Assembly (NCBI GenBank): GCA_029204225.1
Contig: CM055106.1
Location: forward strand, 9,660,274 to 9,724,273
From: Diphasiastrum complanatum
Lineage: Eukaryota > Streptophyta > Lycopodiopsida > Lycopodiales > Lycopodiaceae
Length of the DNA stretch: 64,000 nt
Direction of reading: 5' to 3'
Position numbers and translations under genes: made by a program. Positions 1 to 11,715 of this stretch are shown one piece after another. Position 1 is the first letter of the stretch. Each line of letters begins with the position of its first letter. Under the pieces are notes generated by a model that had not been told where the DNA came from, ran no database searches, and worked only from the letters and a program-made list of their open reading frames with translations.

Positions 1-290
1 AGAGTTGACCTTTTTCCTTAGATCCTATTTTGTAGGAAATATTCCTATATTCTAGGAGACTAGCTCTTTGGATTTTAGCCATATTCTAGAAGGTCAACTT
101 TGGATAAGGATCAAGGATGGATCAAATGGATAAATTTGAGTGATGTGGCACTCTTCACACGTCTGAAGACCTGATGGAATGTACCAGACTCGTGGATGTA
201 CTTGATCCATAAAAGGATCATCATTTTGCTAGTGAGATTGATGAGATTTTTGCATTCTACACTTTTGTGAGATTTCTAGTCATTAGAATT
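1..290 (+). repeat. Copia family B-like LTR fragment
   Basis: This stretch resembles the promoter half of the LTRs of the copia B element at 43.8-44.05 kb and 46.65-46.88 kb. Shared blocks include TAGATCCTATTTT, the GTCAACTTTGGATAAGGATCA block, the CACTCTTCACACGT motif and a TATA-like element (GATCCATAAAAGG, near 207-220) at the same relative place. It is cut by the window edge on the left and meets gypsy sequence of the opposite strand on the right near 290. It is more diverged from both B LTRs than they are from each other, so it is an older relative. Confidence 0.7.
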
Positions 291-1048
291 GCCTCTTCGT
301 CATTGGTCCTACAATCTTTCCTTCCTTCAATACAACTATTTTAGGTGGTTTTATTATTGATTCATCTGGAATATCTCGAACTCCAAATCTCATAGGATCC
401 ATGTGATTGAGAATCTACTCATCTATAAGCTCTGCATTTTTGTCGTAAGTCAAGGCGTGACTAACATGAATTAGATCATCTTCAATCACATCTGGAATCG
501 GATCAGTTAATATCCAAGCTACGTTCATCATATTCAATGGAAAAGTGATTTGCATATCCAAAGTTTGATCTGGTAAAGGAATCTCGCTCAATTCAAATTG
601 ATTATCTCATTGACACATATAGCCTATTATACAATCCACTATTGCAAGAGCTTGGTTCCAATTGACAGTATTGGTTTGAGAGTCATAATGAACTCCCACA
701 GTCTTCACTTTTCGATCACAGGTAAGATCCGTTGTTGATGAATCATCATTCTCTTTTTGGACTATTGGCTTGTGATTGGATCAACTTTGACTGCATGCTC
801 ATGATTCTCAAAAGTAATTTTTCTGGTGCCCCAGTTATGAATTACTTGCGCAACTCGTAACCATGGACGGCCCAATAAGACACGACGGTAAACCTTCGAT
901 GTGTCAGGTAAGTCCATTACTAAAAAAGTCATGACAAACTAAACTCCAGTGATTTTGACAGGTATATCTTCTATCCTCTACCAGATTTTTCAAGTGAGGA
1001 ATGGATTTCTCCTAATGTAGCAATTTCAGCAAAAAAGAGAGTCCCGAT
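290..1048 (-). pseudogene. Ty3/gypsy protease tail and spacer, minus strand
   Basis: Read on the minus strand, 1048 down to about 800 encodes the end of a gypsy protease, with the LLGRPWLRVA block that follows the aspartic protease core, then an NWG..KITFENH stretch. Further down (about 690-300) other frames resemble the plus-strand gypsy element at 53.3-53.6 kb: NW(N/G)xALAIVDC, and a D-P-I-P block. Several stops and frame changes show it is dead. The order gag (3.6-4.86 kb) then protease fits one minus-strand gypsy copy whose RT part is lost to the left, where a copia LTR fragment begins. Confidence 0.7.
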
Positions 1049-2549
1049 CTTCTCTCAACCGTTACTTGGAAGTTGTATATTCTGGAGCAAAAGAAGCATA
1101 TGGCAAAGCCAGATGAGCCTACAATAACCTACAATAATTGCCACCACCTTTAATGTCACAACCACGGCATCGTATCTTGTACAATTCAACAAAATGGTCA
1201 GACAATCAAGTAAAGCCAGTATTACAACAAGAATAGCCATAATAGGCAAGACTGTTTGAATCTTATGATGGATCAAGCCAAAAGCCAATTTGTTCAATAG
1301 CAGACACACAATTTTCCAATCTACATTTTTCCACAATCAACACGCATATTGCTTTGGATGTTTGTATTTTGAATCAAAACAATTGGCAAGGAACCTCAAA
1401 TATCTAGCATGTCCTCAGATAGTAATGTTACCGCCTGATAGCAATCCGTTCATGTTAGTCTGCGAGTTGCAGTCTCATTTGCTACTTAATCCACATTTAC
1501 ATCATTTATTTGCTATCAATGTCAAACATGACGTAATGAAAATGGCTCCAACATGAAATGTACTCCATGAGGTGCTGGTTGAGCTGCTTGAATGCTATAC
1601 AGCTGGGAAACATTGTGAATATAACTTTGGAATATCTCGATGGTGGCGTTGGATGCATAAATCTTGCTCAAGGTAAGTTTTACGATAACTAAAACGCATG
1701 TTATGTTTTGATCCTGTAAGATCATGAGAATTGCATGTGGTGTTATACTTACAATAAAAAGATATTCTAAATACAAAGTCACAATAAAGATTTTTTGAAT
1801 TTGAAGTCAAATGGGAAAAACAAGTCTGACATTCTCGAAAAAGTGGACACTTAGTGGATCGTCACACAACCAAAATGAAAGGTGGGTTAAGGATGTACTC
1901 TGTCTGCCCCGAGCAGTAGATTCCTTCACGTCCTCTCATCAAAAGTAGAAAACGCCAGATCAAAGAGTCCAAACAATATCTTGTACACCCAGTCCCAAGA
2001 CTTGTAAAATACTTGTGCACCAAGTCCCAAGGCTTGTAGGTCCCAAGGCTTGTACAGGCAATATATGCATACAAAATACCAAAACGGCTGGAAACCTATT
2101 ACCTACAGCCTGGGCCTTATTTGTAACGGCTCTTAAAAAAAAATGCCTTACATCCTTTTGCATCTCTGCGACCATTGACCTCCATCACTTCCGATCAGCG
2201 ACCTCCATCCCCTCCGATCAACGACCTCCTGACAAGGAATACACCCCAAAGATCAGCGAGTTGCATTGTCACTAGAATTCAAAGGATTTGGATTGGGTTT
2301 TGGAGCTAATCAAATATCTTTTTTTGTAGATTTTTCATCTCATTTTTGTTCAACACGGAGGGATGGGGAACCATTCCGTCTTTGCTTACCAAAAAATAGG
2401 TTTCAAAGGAGAGCAAGGGAACCATCTGCGCCAGCGCAAATAGTTTCCCATCACAAAAAATTGTTTCAAAAACAAGCTAGGGGACCATCTGCGCCGATCC
2501 CCAGTCTTTTTTTTCAAAAAACAACGGTCCAAAAAATCTGATGCCTAAA

Positions 2550-2705
2550 CCATTGAATTGAAAACAACGGTTTTCTATCTGTGATCATCCATTGAATTGA
2601 AAACAACGATTTTCCGTCTATGATCATCCATTGAATTGAGAACAACGGTTTTTAGTCTGTGATCATCCATTGAATTGAAAACAACGGTTTTCTATCTGTG
2701 ATTGT
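2550..2705. repeat. 39-bp tandem repeat, four copies
   Basis: Four copies start at 2550, 2589, 2628 and 2667, exactly 39 bp apart. The core is CCATTGAATTGAAAACAACG followed by GTTTTCTATCTGTGATCAT. Copies differ by a few substitutions, mostly in the TTTT(C/A) part. The period is a multiple of three but no frame gives a convincing protein. It lies inside the 2.55-kb insert. Confidence 0.95.
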
Positions 2706-2959
2706 ACAACTTGTAATCATTGTATTTACACAATATGTTAGCAAGCCATCGACTCATTTTGGAATTGTGAATATTCAACGCAACTAGCAAACGACAATGT
2801 AATAATGGCAAAACGAGGAATACAAGTATACATTGAATTTTATTTTTTCTAACTATAACAGATTGTCAAGGATTTGGCATCAACGCGCTCACCTCCTGGT
2901 AATCAAAGACTAGCCCCCTTCTACAAACCCCACCATTTGACTTCAAAGTTGTCTTATCC

Positions 2960-3584
2960 AAGTCTGCAATCATAAAGATTTTTTAACTCCAAGAAAGAGC
3001 CAAAAGTTTTCCATCAATTCAATTTGTATAGAAAGTAATCTGTGATTGTTGTTTATAGTATTTCTGCATTGTAGTAAGGCAACATCTCCTCTCATGTCTA
3101 CAGAAGGATAACTTTGTCCTGTAGCGCTATTATTTGTATACATCACTAGCCATACTATCAGAACAAATATAGGAATAACTCTTTTTTCCTGCTGCAGCAA
3201 ATAGAAATTCAGACATCAAAAGACTCTCTTGACCACAAGATTTAAATTTCAAGATTCAACTGGGCCAGATATCATGCAAAAGTTGAAAAATTTCAATGTT
3301 GTTAGAACTTTTTACCTTGTGCAATCTTGTGGACTGATGTTATGCGCATTGGAAGTATGATGCCATTCACAGTCCTGAAGACACAAGATCCATAATTTGT
3401 CCTTTTCTGTCACAATGAAAGGCTGGACAGAACCAACAATTTTCCTCATTTTGGTAACAACGTCAGATTTAAAAGTATGGTTGTTCTTACAATCTAACCA
3501 CCAGTTTAAAGGCGAGATAGTGAATATGACCACCAATACCAACGAAATCGATTCCCAATCTATCTCAGTACTAAAAAACATCAA
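2960..3584 (-). pseudogene. Possible spliced fragment of an unidentified membrane-type gene
   Basis: Two minus-strand open stretches (3584-3312 and 3200-2970) are joined by what looks like a short intron: a donor AAG|GTAAAAAG at about 3316 and an acceptor TTTGCTGCAG| at about 3197, some 120 bp apart. The first part has a hydrophobic run (SLVLVVIFTISPLNWW), the second another (PIFVLIVWLVMY), and both contain scattered cysteines. I recognise no family. It could be a captured host gene fragment carried by the 2.55-kb insert, or chance open frames; RNA evidence would be needed. Confidence 0.2.
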
Positions 3585-3598
3585 TAACTAACAAGCAC

Positions 3599-4860
3599 TC
3601 CCGATTGTGGAACCTCGGGCTCACCCATGTGAAATGGTTCTTCGTGATGGTGCAAACAGATCGCAATGGGGAGTCGACTGGTGGTACTATTAATTCTGAT
3701 GGTAGAGACGTTGTCGGTTTTTCCTTTGCTTGTACTGCTTCCTCTACCTGTGCATCCTGTATCCAATGGCGTATCTTTTGGTATTGTCTTCCTTCCTCTC
3801 TCACAGTAGGATATGGTCCTGTTGTTTTGGGTCGATCGTCGACCATTGATACTGATGACGTTGTTGATGGAGCCACTACCTTCCGTTTATGTGTTCGCAT
3901 AATTGCTAGCATGGGAACATGGGATTTTTATTTTTCCTGTGGTGTCCTTCTTGGAAATGCTATCGGTTGTACCGAGACTAGATTCAAGGGTGCATTCATT
4001 TGAGGTTTAACTGGGCAATTCTTGTAGCAATGCCCATATCCGCACTCTCGACAAAAATTCGTATACTATCCTTTATAAGGACATTCTACAATTTGATGGC
4101 CTTCGCCGCATCCATAGCAACCATAGATCCTACCTCCCTGACGTTGAGGTTGCGCAACATAGGTTGCATAGTATTCGTTGATTGCCGAATTGACAAATGC
4201 CCCTTCAGGTCAGTATCATTGCTGTTGCTCAAGCTGAGGTGGTGGTTCTGGTTCTGCTACGGCCAAATTTACTGTTAGCTAGCCCTGGTGGTGTCGGTAA
4301 GGCCATGCGATGTTGGTTATTTGGTGCGCCATACCACGGTGCCGCATTTGGTGCTCCCTGATGGTAAGGATAAGAAGTCTAATAGTGATTCATCTTTTGT
4401 TGTATGATCCGAGGGTTTAATGCACAAAATGTTGTTTCGTGTGATGATGCATTGCACAGGAGGGTCAAAATTTCTTGGCTTAAAGCGCTGATGAGAGCTG
4501 CTTTAACCCCTTCCCAAGTGGTCTTCTCTTCCTCCGATAGGTTGAAGAACCAATCTTGTGCTACAGCTACTAGAGACATGGGGAACAACATTAGTTTCTC
4601 CGTCAGCGTTCGATCTCCATAAATTTCACACACTTGTTCATAGATCTAGATGAATTTGACAGGATATGATGACCCATCATATTTAGATATTTCCATGTGA
4701 GGTGCTCTTCGGACTGCTTGCAAGGGTGCGACAAGTATGGGTTGACCCATAGGATCCATTGGTGCTGGTTCTTCTTCTGTCTCGATTTGCGTGACTATAA
4801 CTCTGGGAAGGTTTGGTGCTTGATTCGCTATTCTTCTGGCTATTGATCGTCCAGATCATT
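3599..4860 (-). pseudogene. Ty3/gypsy gag, minus strand, two zinc knuckles
   Basis: The frame starts near 4860 on the minus strand with a proline-rich N-terminus (EEEPAPMDPMGQP), continues into a capsid core (KLMLFPMSLVAVAQDWFFNL, about 4590-4530), a proline-rich linker, then two CCHC zinc knuckles, CYGCGEGHQIVEC (near 4130-4090) and CRECGYGHCYKNC (near 4060-4020). Gag packages the element RNA in cytoplasmic particles. At least three in-frame stops break it. The architecture of paired knuckles matches the plus-strand gypsy at 50.9-51.4 kb, so these are two copies of one family. Confidence 0.8.
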
Positions 4861-4899
4861 GATTCATTCGATGGTAAAGCTCAAGGATGTTGTATCTTA

Positions 4900-5990
4900 T
4901 TGATTCTGTAGAATTCAATATGGATATTTAAGGATCTGATCAGTTTGGTTGGCCGATAGTGTGATTTTAGGCCTCTTACGGTGGTTTTTCATTGATAACT
5001 TCTTGATCCTTGTTCGGATTGGCTTGAAATTTTTACAGTAGTTGAATCTAGTGTAGATCTAACTATTCATCCTATCTGTAAAGGTTACTCATGCAAGAGT
5101 TGACTGTGCGAGAGTTCTTTCTCTGCCTTGATTTTTTCAAAAATACTGGAAAGTAGCTCTCGCAAGCTTCACTTGAGCTGAATCTGGTATGGATCTAACT
5201 TTGAAAAGGTCTGCGAAGGTTAGCTCTTGTAGAAACTAAAAATTTCACTTTTTGCGAGAGTTCAAAAACATTGTTTTGCTCTGATCTTCACCAATATCTT
5301 GTACTAACTCTCGTAGACTTCACTAATGTAAAATGACATTTTGAAGACAATGGGATGGTCTGCGAAGGTTAGTTATGCAAGGATTCTTTGGATCTTATGA
5401 TTTTGTTGATTTTTAGACACTTAAATCTACTTTTTGACTCACTGGGATCAAACCAACTCTTGTAGGCTCTTATTTGTCCTTGTCTCATTGAGATGGAACT
5501 TCAAAATTCTCTGCAAAGACTACCTGCCACTAGAACTCAAAAATTTGCTATCTACGAGGGTTCATAGCTCTTTTCCCATCTTTTTTACTTGGGAACCTTC
5601 GCATGGGCACTTCCTCTGGGAATGAATCTTCGCAACCTTCTCTATGTCCTTGTCTCATTGAGATGGAACTTCAGAGGGCTCTACGAGGGTTCTTATGAAT
5701 ATTTGAATTTTTTTTATTTTTCAAGGGTTTTTTGAATTTTTAATGGTTTTTTTTTTTTGTTTTTTTTTTAAATCTGTTGGGAAGTAACCCTTGCAGGCTT
5801 CTATGCAGGTCTGGGACAGTACCCTAGAGCTGCTGCCAGTCATGCGAAGGTTAGTGTTAAGGGGATTTTGAAATTTAAGGACAGAAGTGGTTTTTGGCCA
5901 CTCTTTCTCTCCAAAAACATATTTGAGCAATTTTTATGGTTTTTCAAGGTTTTTGGTTGGATGCTAAGCCCTTAGAGGCTGTTTTGGGTC
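4900..5990 (-). repeat. Gypsy untranslated leader with degenerate ~150-bp tandem units (minus copy)
   Basis: Upstream of the minus-strand gag lies AT-rich DNA with recurring blocks such as TCTGCGAAGGTTAG (5211 and 5359, 148 bp apart), CTCATTGAGATGGAACTTC (5484 and 5656) and variants of CTCTCGTAGRCTTCACT. The reverse complement of 5780-5960 matches 48.66-48.8 kb of the plus-strand gypsy, including CTTCGCATGACT(A/G)GCAGCAG and CAGACCTGCATAGAAGCCTG. It is therefore the same leader in opposite orientation. No PBS or LTR could be recognised to its right. Confidence 0.8.
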
Positions 5991-6302
5991 TCTACTACTC
6001 TTCCACACCTCCTTTGATAGCTGTGAATAGTCCAAGCACAAGAAAGCACAAAAAACTAGCTAAATCTACCTCAAAATCTACTCAAAACTAGCTAAAAAAG
6101 CAAAAGCAACTAAGAATGCAACTACAACTAGTTAGTGAATCCTATCCTATCCACTCTCCATTATGAAATCCATCTCTTTTTTAGCTTCATTTTGATATGA
6201 GCTTTGTGATAACTTGTGGTTATTGCTCATCTTTCTCTTCAACATAGGTGTGGTGGTTGCCTTCATTCCTTAGCTTGCTTGGCTTGGATTGAAAGGCATG
6301 GC

Positions 6303-6303
<1 letters not shown>

Positions 6304-6396
<93 letters not shown>
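6304..6396. repeat. Compound microsatellite (TG)n(AG)n
   Basis: An uninterrupted TG run (about 6304-6357) passes directly into an AG run (to 6396). On the minus strand this is a CT run followed by an AC run. It lies beyond the gypsy leader, roughly where the LTR would be expected by comparison with the (TC)n tract in the plus-strand gypsy LTR, but no LTR borders are visible. Confidence 0.98.
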
Positions 6397-6400
<4 letters not shown>

Positions 6401-7059
6401 TGTAAGAATGTAAGAAATTTGATTGTGATAGAGTAGAATAGAAAAAAATTTGATTACAATAGGATATAATGGATTTGTAACAGTAAAATAAATCACTTAG
6501 AACACAATGGTAGAATAAAATAGCATAGAATGGAACAATGTTAAAATTTACTAAGTACTAATACACTTTATTATTAGTGTTACAATAATAATAATAATTT
6601 GTGAATTTGTTACAATAGATGATTGAATAGAATGTGAATTTGGTAGAATAGAATAGAATGAAATTAGAGTATCTTCTATGGTGAATGGAAAAAAATTTGC
6701 CATGGATTGGATTCATTGTGAAGAGGGTTTAGGGTTTAAGACTATTTTGCATTGTGATGAGTATTTATGATTTAGGGCTATAACATAGTCAAAAGTTCTT
6801 GAGCTTTGAAGTTACAAGACCCTAAACCATTTAATATTGTATAGTGTATTCACAAACACAATAACATATTGCGACATTGTGTGACATTTGCTTGTAAACC
6901 ATTGTGTGTGAGAGAGAGTAGGTCTTATTTTCTAATTGTTTGTATATGTGACAAAGCAAGAAAGAGTTGAATACTAATCAAAATTCCCAATGCTAGGAAG
7001 GTGTGTAGAACTTATGTATTGTGTATGGACAATGATAGCTTTCATATTTCATAATGATT
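6397..7059. other. AT-rich DNA without a recognisable gene
   Basis: The stretch is AT-rich with irregular TAGAATAGAAT and ATAATAATAATA repeats (around 6430-6660). No frame, LTR border or RNA gene is seen. Confidence 0.6.
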
Positions 7060-7340
7060 TGCTCATGAGAGCGGTGGCCGAGAACTAGACCTGGGGAGCT
7101 GCCCTGGACAACCGGGGGCTGCTAGGGTCCTGGAGGTGCTCCTCAGGACCCGCGTGCCCGAGTGCCTGTGTGCCAGGGGTGCCCGCGAAAGATCATCCGC
7201 GATGCCCGTGAAACATCAAAGCCCACGGGAGTTTTTTCCCGGGCACTCTTCCACTTGGGCAGGGCCCATGTCGCTATGCCACATGGCGGGTTTTCAATGG
7301 GCTGGGCCCAAACTCCTAGCACGTGCTAGTGCGTGCTAAT
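7060..7340. other. GC-rich island with a hairpin
   Basis: About 280 bp stand out as strongly GC-rich in an AT-rich surrounding. A perfect inverted repeat, GGGTCCTG (7124-7131) and CAGGACCC (7143-7150), can form a hairpin, and a GGGCCCA/TGGGCCC pair and an AGCACGTGCTAGTGCGTGCT cluster (7318-7337) follow. The start (GTGGCCGAG near 7073) looks like a tRNA A box, but no B box or cloverleaf follows. No coding function is supported. It could be part of an unrecognised LTR or a low-copy promoter-like region. Confidence 0.5.
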
Positions 7341-10230
7341 AAGCCTCAATGGGTGGGGATGTTGATGCTAATACTAATTAGAGCAATCCTTGAGTGGTCC
7401 TGTCTTGATGAGAGTGAGATCGCGAACAAAGTAAAGAGCCTTCTTCAACACACCAATTATTGGTGAACATACATCATATTTCCTTCACCAACTGCTAGAG
7501 TTAAAATGATAAACTCCGGTATTTAGTAGGATCAAGCATTCGCCGCTGCAACGTTTCCTATAATAGGCTCTGTTCTCCAGCATTTCTCTTATCGGAGCTA
7601 GGGTTCAAGCGAGGTTCAAGTTTTCCAGCTTGTTGCCACTTCGAAGCCACGCTCTAGGGCCTAGTCTTATAATACCAATCGCGAATACGTACACTCGAGT
7701 TTACTTAAGGTTATGGATCTGTGACTCAGACCACGAATCGTGAGTCGTGACCCATAGCAGAAACACCCCACCCCCAATAATGTGAAGCGACTCATTCCTG
7801 AAACTTGATGCCAAAGCTGATAGCTCTAAGCTGATTTTATACAAGCGTTATCGATCAAGAAACTGACGTGAAGCATTTCATTCCTGATTCCTGAATCCCG
7901 GTAATTGAGGCATAGAAATTGCTTGTTATCATTCGAGAATTTCGAGTCTTGACTTTTGAGTCTTTATTAAAAAACTAGTCAGTCGCCCTGGACCAGGTTG
8001 CATCATCATATCTAGCTTTAAAGTATACAATGTACACCAACTCCCGAGTCCAGACTGTAGGTGTAAAAACTATAGAATGTAGATTCAGAAAACCGTGTTC
8101 AATAAAGGCAAATCTGTATCAGTATCTGGCGGCAGGGTGACAGCCTCCGTAGATCCAATTTCAACTAATGTTGAGACTCAATGCGAAATTAGGTGATAGT
8201 GTTTGCTTTTCGTGTGCAGTCGAGAAATAAAAAAGTGTGATACATTGGGCTTTTGGGTGTATACAAAATTATAATTGTACTCTTTCATTTGCAATTTCTT
8301 TTGGAGATTAACGGACAACAGGGAAATCGTATAAACCGAACACTCAAGACGCAAGAGTACATTGCATTATTTGACTGGGCCAGACCCCGTTGTCTGCAGT
8401 TGTTTTTGCAGTAACAAAACTCCGCTTACAGTTTTACGATCGTTAAAGTAACTACGCGTGGTGTCTTGAGCGTCTAGACTCTACCCGATGCTTGCAAATG
8501 CCTGCGATCCGCGTAGGACGGCACTAACAGATCTCTGGTCTGAATTAATAAAACACATGTCGTCCAGAAATGCTTGTTCAGGGATCATATTCTGCAATTG
8601 AGTTACTAGTATCCGTCAAGACGATCTAAGGTTGACGTAATATGTCATTCATGCGGCATAGGGCATACCGCATGTCCATCCTGCCGCAGGCTCCACCGTC
8701 ATAAAGCTCACAAATCTTCTACCTTTAGTCTGATCATTGCACACGAGTCAGAAAGCCATGACATGCTTGCTCTCTGTGTGCGGCTAGCCTGCAATCCCTG
8801 CAATGCCTGCATGGTCCAGTCCAGGCTGGCTTCTACGGGTTGGGATGATACGTGGGAAATTGGAATGCCCATTGCCGACCACATTCTGGCCTTCTTGCCT
8901 TTCACTCCGTTTCACCGAGAAAGAGGGTGCAGCAATGGCATTTGCAAGATGCAATGCACGTCAAAAATTAGTTTGCCTTTCAAATAGTTTCAATCTCAAA
9001 CTTAAAAAGCATCCTTTCATTTGAAAGGTAACTTTACAAAGTCAAATGTCATGCCATTTACAAAGTTTAAAAATTTTATCATAATTTTATAATTTACAAC
9101 GATATTATATGTATAAGTGATACATATAAGTGATGTACACCATCATACATTTTTTATTTGAAAAGTACCCTTGAAATATATGTGCAAGGTGAAAGCTAAA
9201 AAGAAAAAACAAGATAGATGTGGTATTGTACAACAAAGGCTTGCCACATCACATTGTCATATTTTAACTTTCTTGTGAAGATTAAAAGAATGTATAAAAA
9301 TATCTTAGTAAAACATTGTAAAGGTTCTTTGTAACTTTTATAGTTAAATGGCACAATAATAACTTGCATACAACAATAGATAATAGAAAAGTTCGGTACA
9401 AGCACTAAAACCTTCAATCTCTTATGATACAACTATTGTCTTTTGTCTTTTAAAAAATGAGTTTGGACTTGTAAAAATTGCTAGTTACCAATTTGGTTTT
9501 GACTTCATATGAAGAGATCTGACATTGTAAGATTTCTTGATGATTATTATTCTATGGTATTAGACAACACAATTAAGCAAACAAAATTGTCCTAGAAAAG
9601 ACTCCCTCTATTTTTCAATCTAACACCGATTAGATGAAATTGAAAATTGTCGCAAATCTTCAAAGTAAATGAAGACTATACCTTAAGCATTTAGCTTGGT
9701 AATCTGCACCATACTTATCGTGAAAATAATAAGATTATGAACATGATAAGATAAATAGGATTTAATGCACTTTTCAGGTGATTCATATCTAATTTGTGTA
9801 TTGTCATATATTTCAGATCTGAAATATATCTATATTCTAAATAAGTTTGTATTTTATAATACCAAAATCAATACTAGTTTTTTTTTCATGTTTGAAGTTG
9901 CACAAAGCAACAATTTTAGTACGAATTTGTAGTATTCTCTTTGAGGTCCAGACTTTTGGTAAAGAGGTAAGTATCGATAAATTAAGTTATTATGACAATT
10001 CCTTTGATTTTTTTTTTTAACATTTAAAGTTGGAAGAGCATACACTATCACAATTACTACCACACAAGCTCAAAATTTATACAATCGTAGAAGTAAGATT
10101 GCATATTTAGATTTAAAAAGACTAAGAATTGTGTATGAAATGATTTTGTCAATAGGTGATCTTCATTTGGTGATAATTTCTTACAATGAATTTAATATTT
10201 AATTTTGAAATTGGCAAGGATTCAAAGATA
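7341..10230. other. No gene recognised; low-repeat DNA turning AT-rich
   Basis: From 7341 to about 8990 the base composition is mixed and no long frame or TE domain is visible. Short open stretches at 8708-9024 have no recognisable motif. From about 9000 to 10230 the DNA is AT-rich with many stops in all frames. Nothing more can be supported. Confidence 0.5.
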
Positions 10231-10425
10231 TTCATGATCAATATTCACAATTATCACGATTAGTATTCAAAATATATTAGTATTTACAATAATCATGGTC
10301 AATATTCACAATAATCACGATCAATATTCACGAGTATTCACGATCAATACTCACAAGGACCACGATCAGCATTCACGACAATATTCACAATATTCACAAT
10401 TCTCTTTTCAAGATTCACGATTTTA
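10230..10425. repeat. Degenerate CACGATCAATATTCACAATAAT minisatellite
   Basis: The unit CACGATCAATATTCACAATA recurs about seven times with a period near 20-23 bp, with variants (CATGGTCAATATT, CACGATCAATACTC, CACGATCAGCATTC). The tract ends in shorter ATATTCACA units. It is not coding. Confidence 0.85.
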
Positions 10426-11283
10426 GATAATTGTCACCAACCATCAATCACGTAGTCTTCAGGACTCATCTTTGAAAAATTTATTAATTCTGCATCCAAG
10501 ATATGGAAGACATTTTGTATACATCCTACAAAAAAAGATCACTGTTAAAAACAATAAAAATATATTGTCCAAAAATGGATTCAAATGATATTTCATATTT
10601 CAGCAATCATGCAAATAGTGTTCTATAAAAATTTTGAATCTTTGAAAAATATACTTTGGCATGTGCAAAAGGATTACATTTATGAATCATTGCAAAATCC
10701 ATGGAGCAAGAGTAAGCACATAAGCAATTTGACCAATTCTATTTAAAATTCTAGATTGCAGTTATAGAACAATGATGAAGATTCAAATTCTTGGAAAAGG
10801 CTACAATTTGCAACCACCAAAATTGAGTTGAAAACATACTCCAAACGAATGCATGCGAGCTATATAAGCTATTTAGCAGTAGTTGTAGTTAGAAAAGTAC
10901 AAACCATAAGCTAAGCTGCAACAAAAAGCTGTTGTCATACACGAATATGTTGATGACAATATCCTAAAAGCCCAATGAATTATGGGATTTTCAAATGACA
11001 CAAAAAAATTTGTATATGGCTATGAATAGTGTGACATTTAATCCATAATAATAGTGGGGTGATGTCTGCAATTCCTTTACCCTCTCCAAATCTTTTCTCT
11101 CCATCATAGTTTTACAGTCAACTATCATATCTAATTGGAGAGAATCTTGAACAAGTAGAAACGAGGAGAAGAAATAGAAATGATTGGGTGGTGCTAGAAG
11201 GTAACTTTACAATAAATTCTCGACTTTCTTCGAAGTGATAGTGTGAAATATTTGTTCGAGGTAGCAACAAATGCAACGATGGT
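10426..11283. other. AT-rich DNA without a recognisable gene
   Basis: No sustained frame, LTR or repeat structure was recognised. If the pseudogene beginning at 11284 had upstream exons (an ARID domain would be expected), they would lie here, but I cannot identify them. Confidence 0.5.
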
Positions 11284-11715
11284 TTGAAGGATTGCTATTA
11301 TGGCAAGACTAACCTGGTGTATGTAAGCTCTAGTTGGATTTTATTAAAATTTGAATTAACTACTAATTTTGTCACTAAATCAGCATGGATTTGTCCTGTA
11401 GCTGACATTGGAAAGTTAGTGGTGTGGGTCATAAATGGAGATATAGATGGCAAATCTGAACATGGGTATATGGTAACAGTCCATGTTGGAACTGAAAAAT
11501 TGAGAGACATCATATATAATGTGCCCATTATGAATAACACCCAATAATATATGTAGCAATTTTTGAGCTAAAAAATGATGTTGGTGTGCGAGGAAGTTCT
11601 TCCAGATTTCAAGTTGGACTATCTTATAAGAGGAGAAATAGGGTAGCCAAAAGGGACTTAAATGCACCAAGGTTATAAAAGAGTTGCTACAACTTCTTTT
11701 TCACTTAAGCTTACA
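11284..11715 (+). pseudogene. Fragment of a plant ARID-HMG (HMGB9/15-type) DNA-binding protein gene
   Basis: The frame contains VINGDIDGKSEHGYMVTVHV followed by GTEKLRDIIYNVP, which corresponds to the conserved linker (GVIDGKFxxGYLVTVxxGSExLxGVLYH) of plant ARID-HMG proteins as I know the family. After an in-frame stop and a frame change comes RRNRVAKRDLNAPRL, stop, KSCYNFFF, matching the HMG-box entry K(R/K)RDPxxPKPNRSGYNFFF. These nuclear proteins bind AT-rich DNA. The HMG box stops after its first helix, and no ARID is seen upstream, so this is a truncated, dead copy. There is no visible intron between linker and HMG box. Confidence 0.6.

Larger units (their letters stand above)
1049..3598. 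other. 2.55-kb insert inside the minus-strand gypsy copy
   Basis: The gypsy gag tail (3599 and up) and protease part (1048 and down) are separated by a stretch that has no match to the sister gypsy at 51.4-53.0 kb. The seven bases TCCCGAT occur at both edges (1042-1048 and 3599-3605), as expected of a target-site duplication. I see no terminal inverted repeat and no transposase. Inside are a 39-bp tandem repeat, a 23-bp doublet with a ...CCGATCARCGACC core (about 2181-2226), and hydrophobic minus-strand frames (1055-1336, 2970-3584). Nature unknown. A 7-bp match could also be chance. Confidence 0.4.

Noticed and set aside
1055-1336. Highly hydrophobic minus-strand frame as a multi-spanning membrane protein
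   Set aside because: Isolated, AT-rich, flanked by stops, no homologous pattern; mentioned only within the 2.55-kb insert.
6216-6496. Open frames through the TG/AG microsatellite and the TC tract at 48 kb
   Set aside because: They are translations of dinucleotide repeats (Val-Cys, Glu-Arg, Ser-Leu) with no other support.
7060-7160. tRNA or SINE-like A box (GTGGCCGAG)
   Set aside because: No B box, no anticodon arm or acceptor pairing; only a GC-rich hairpin.
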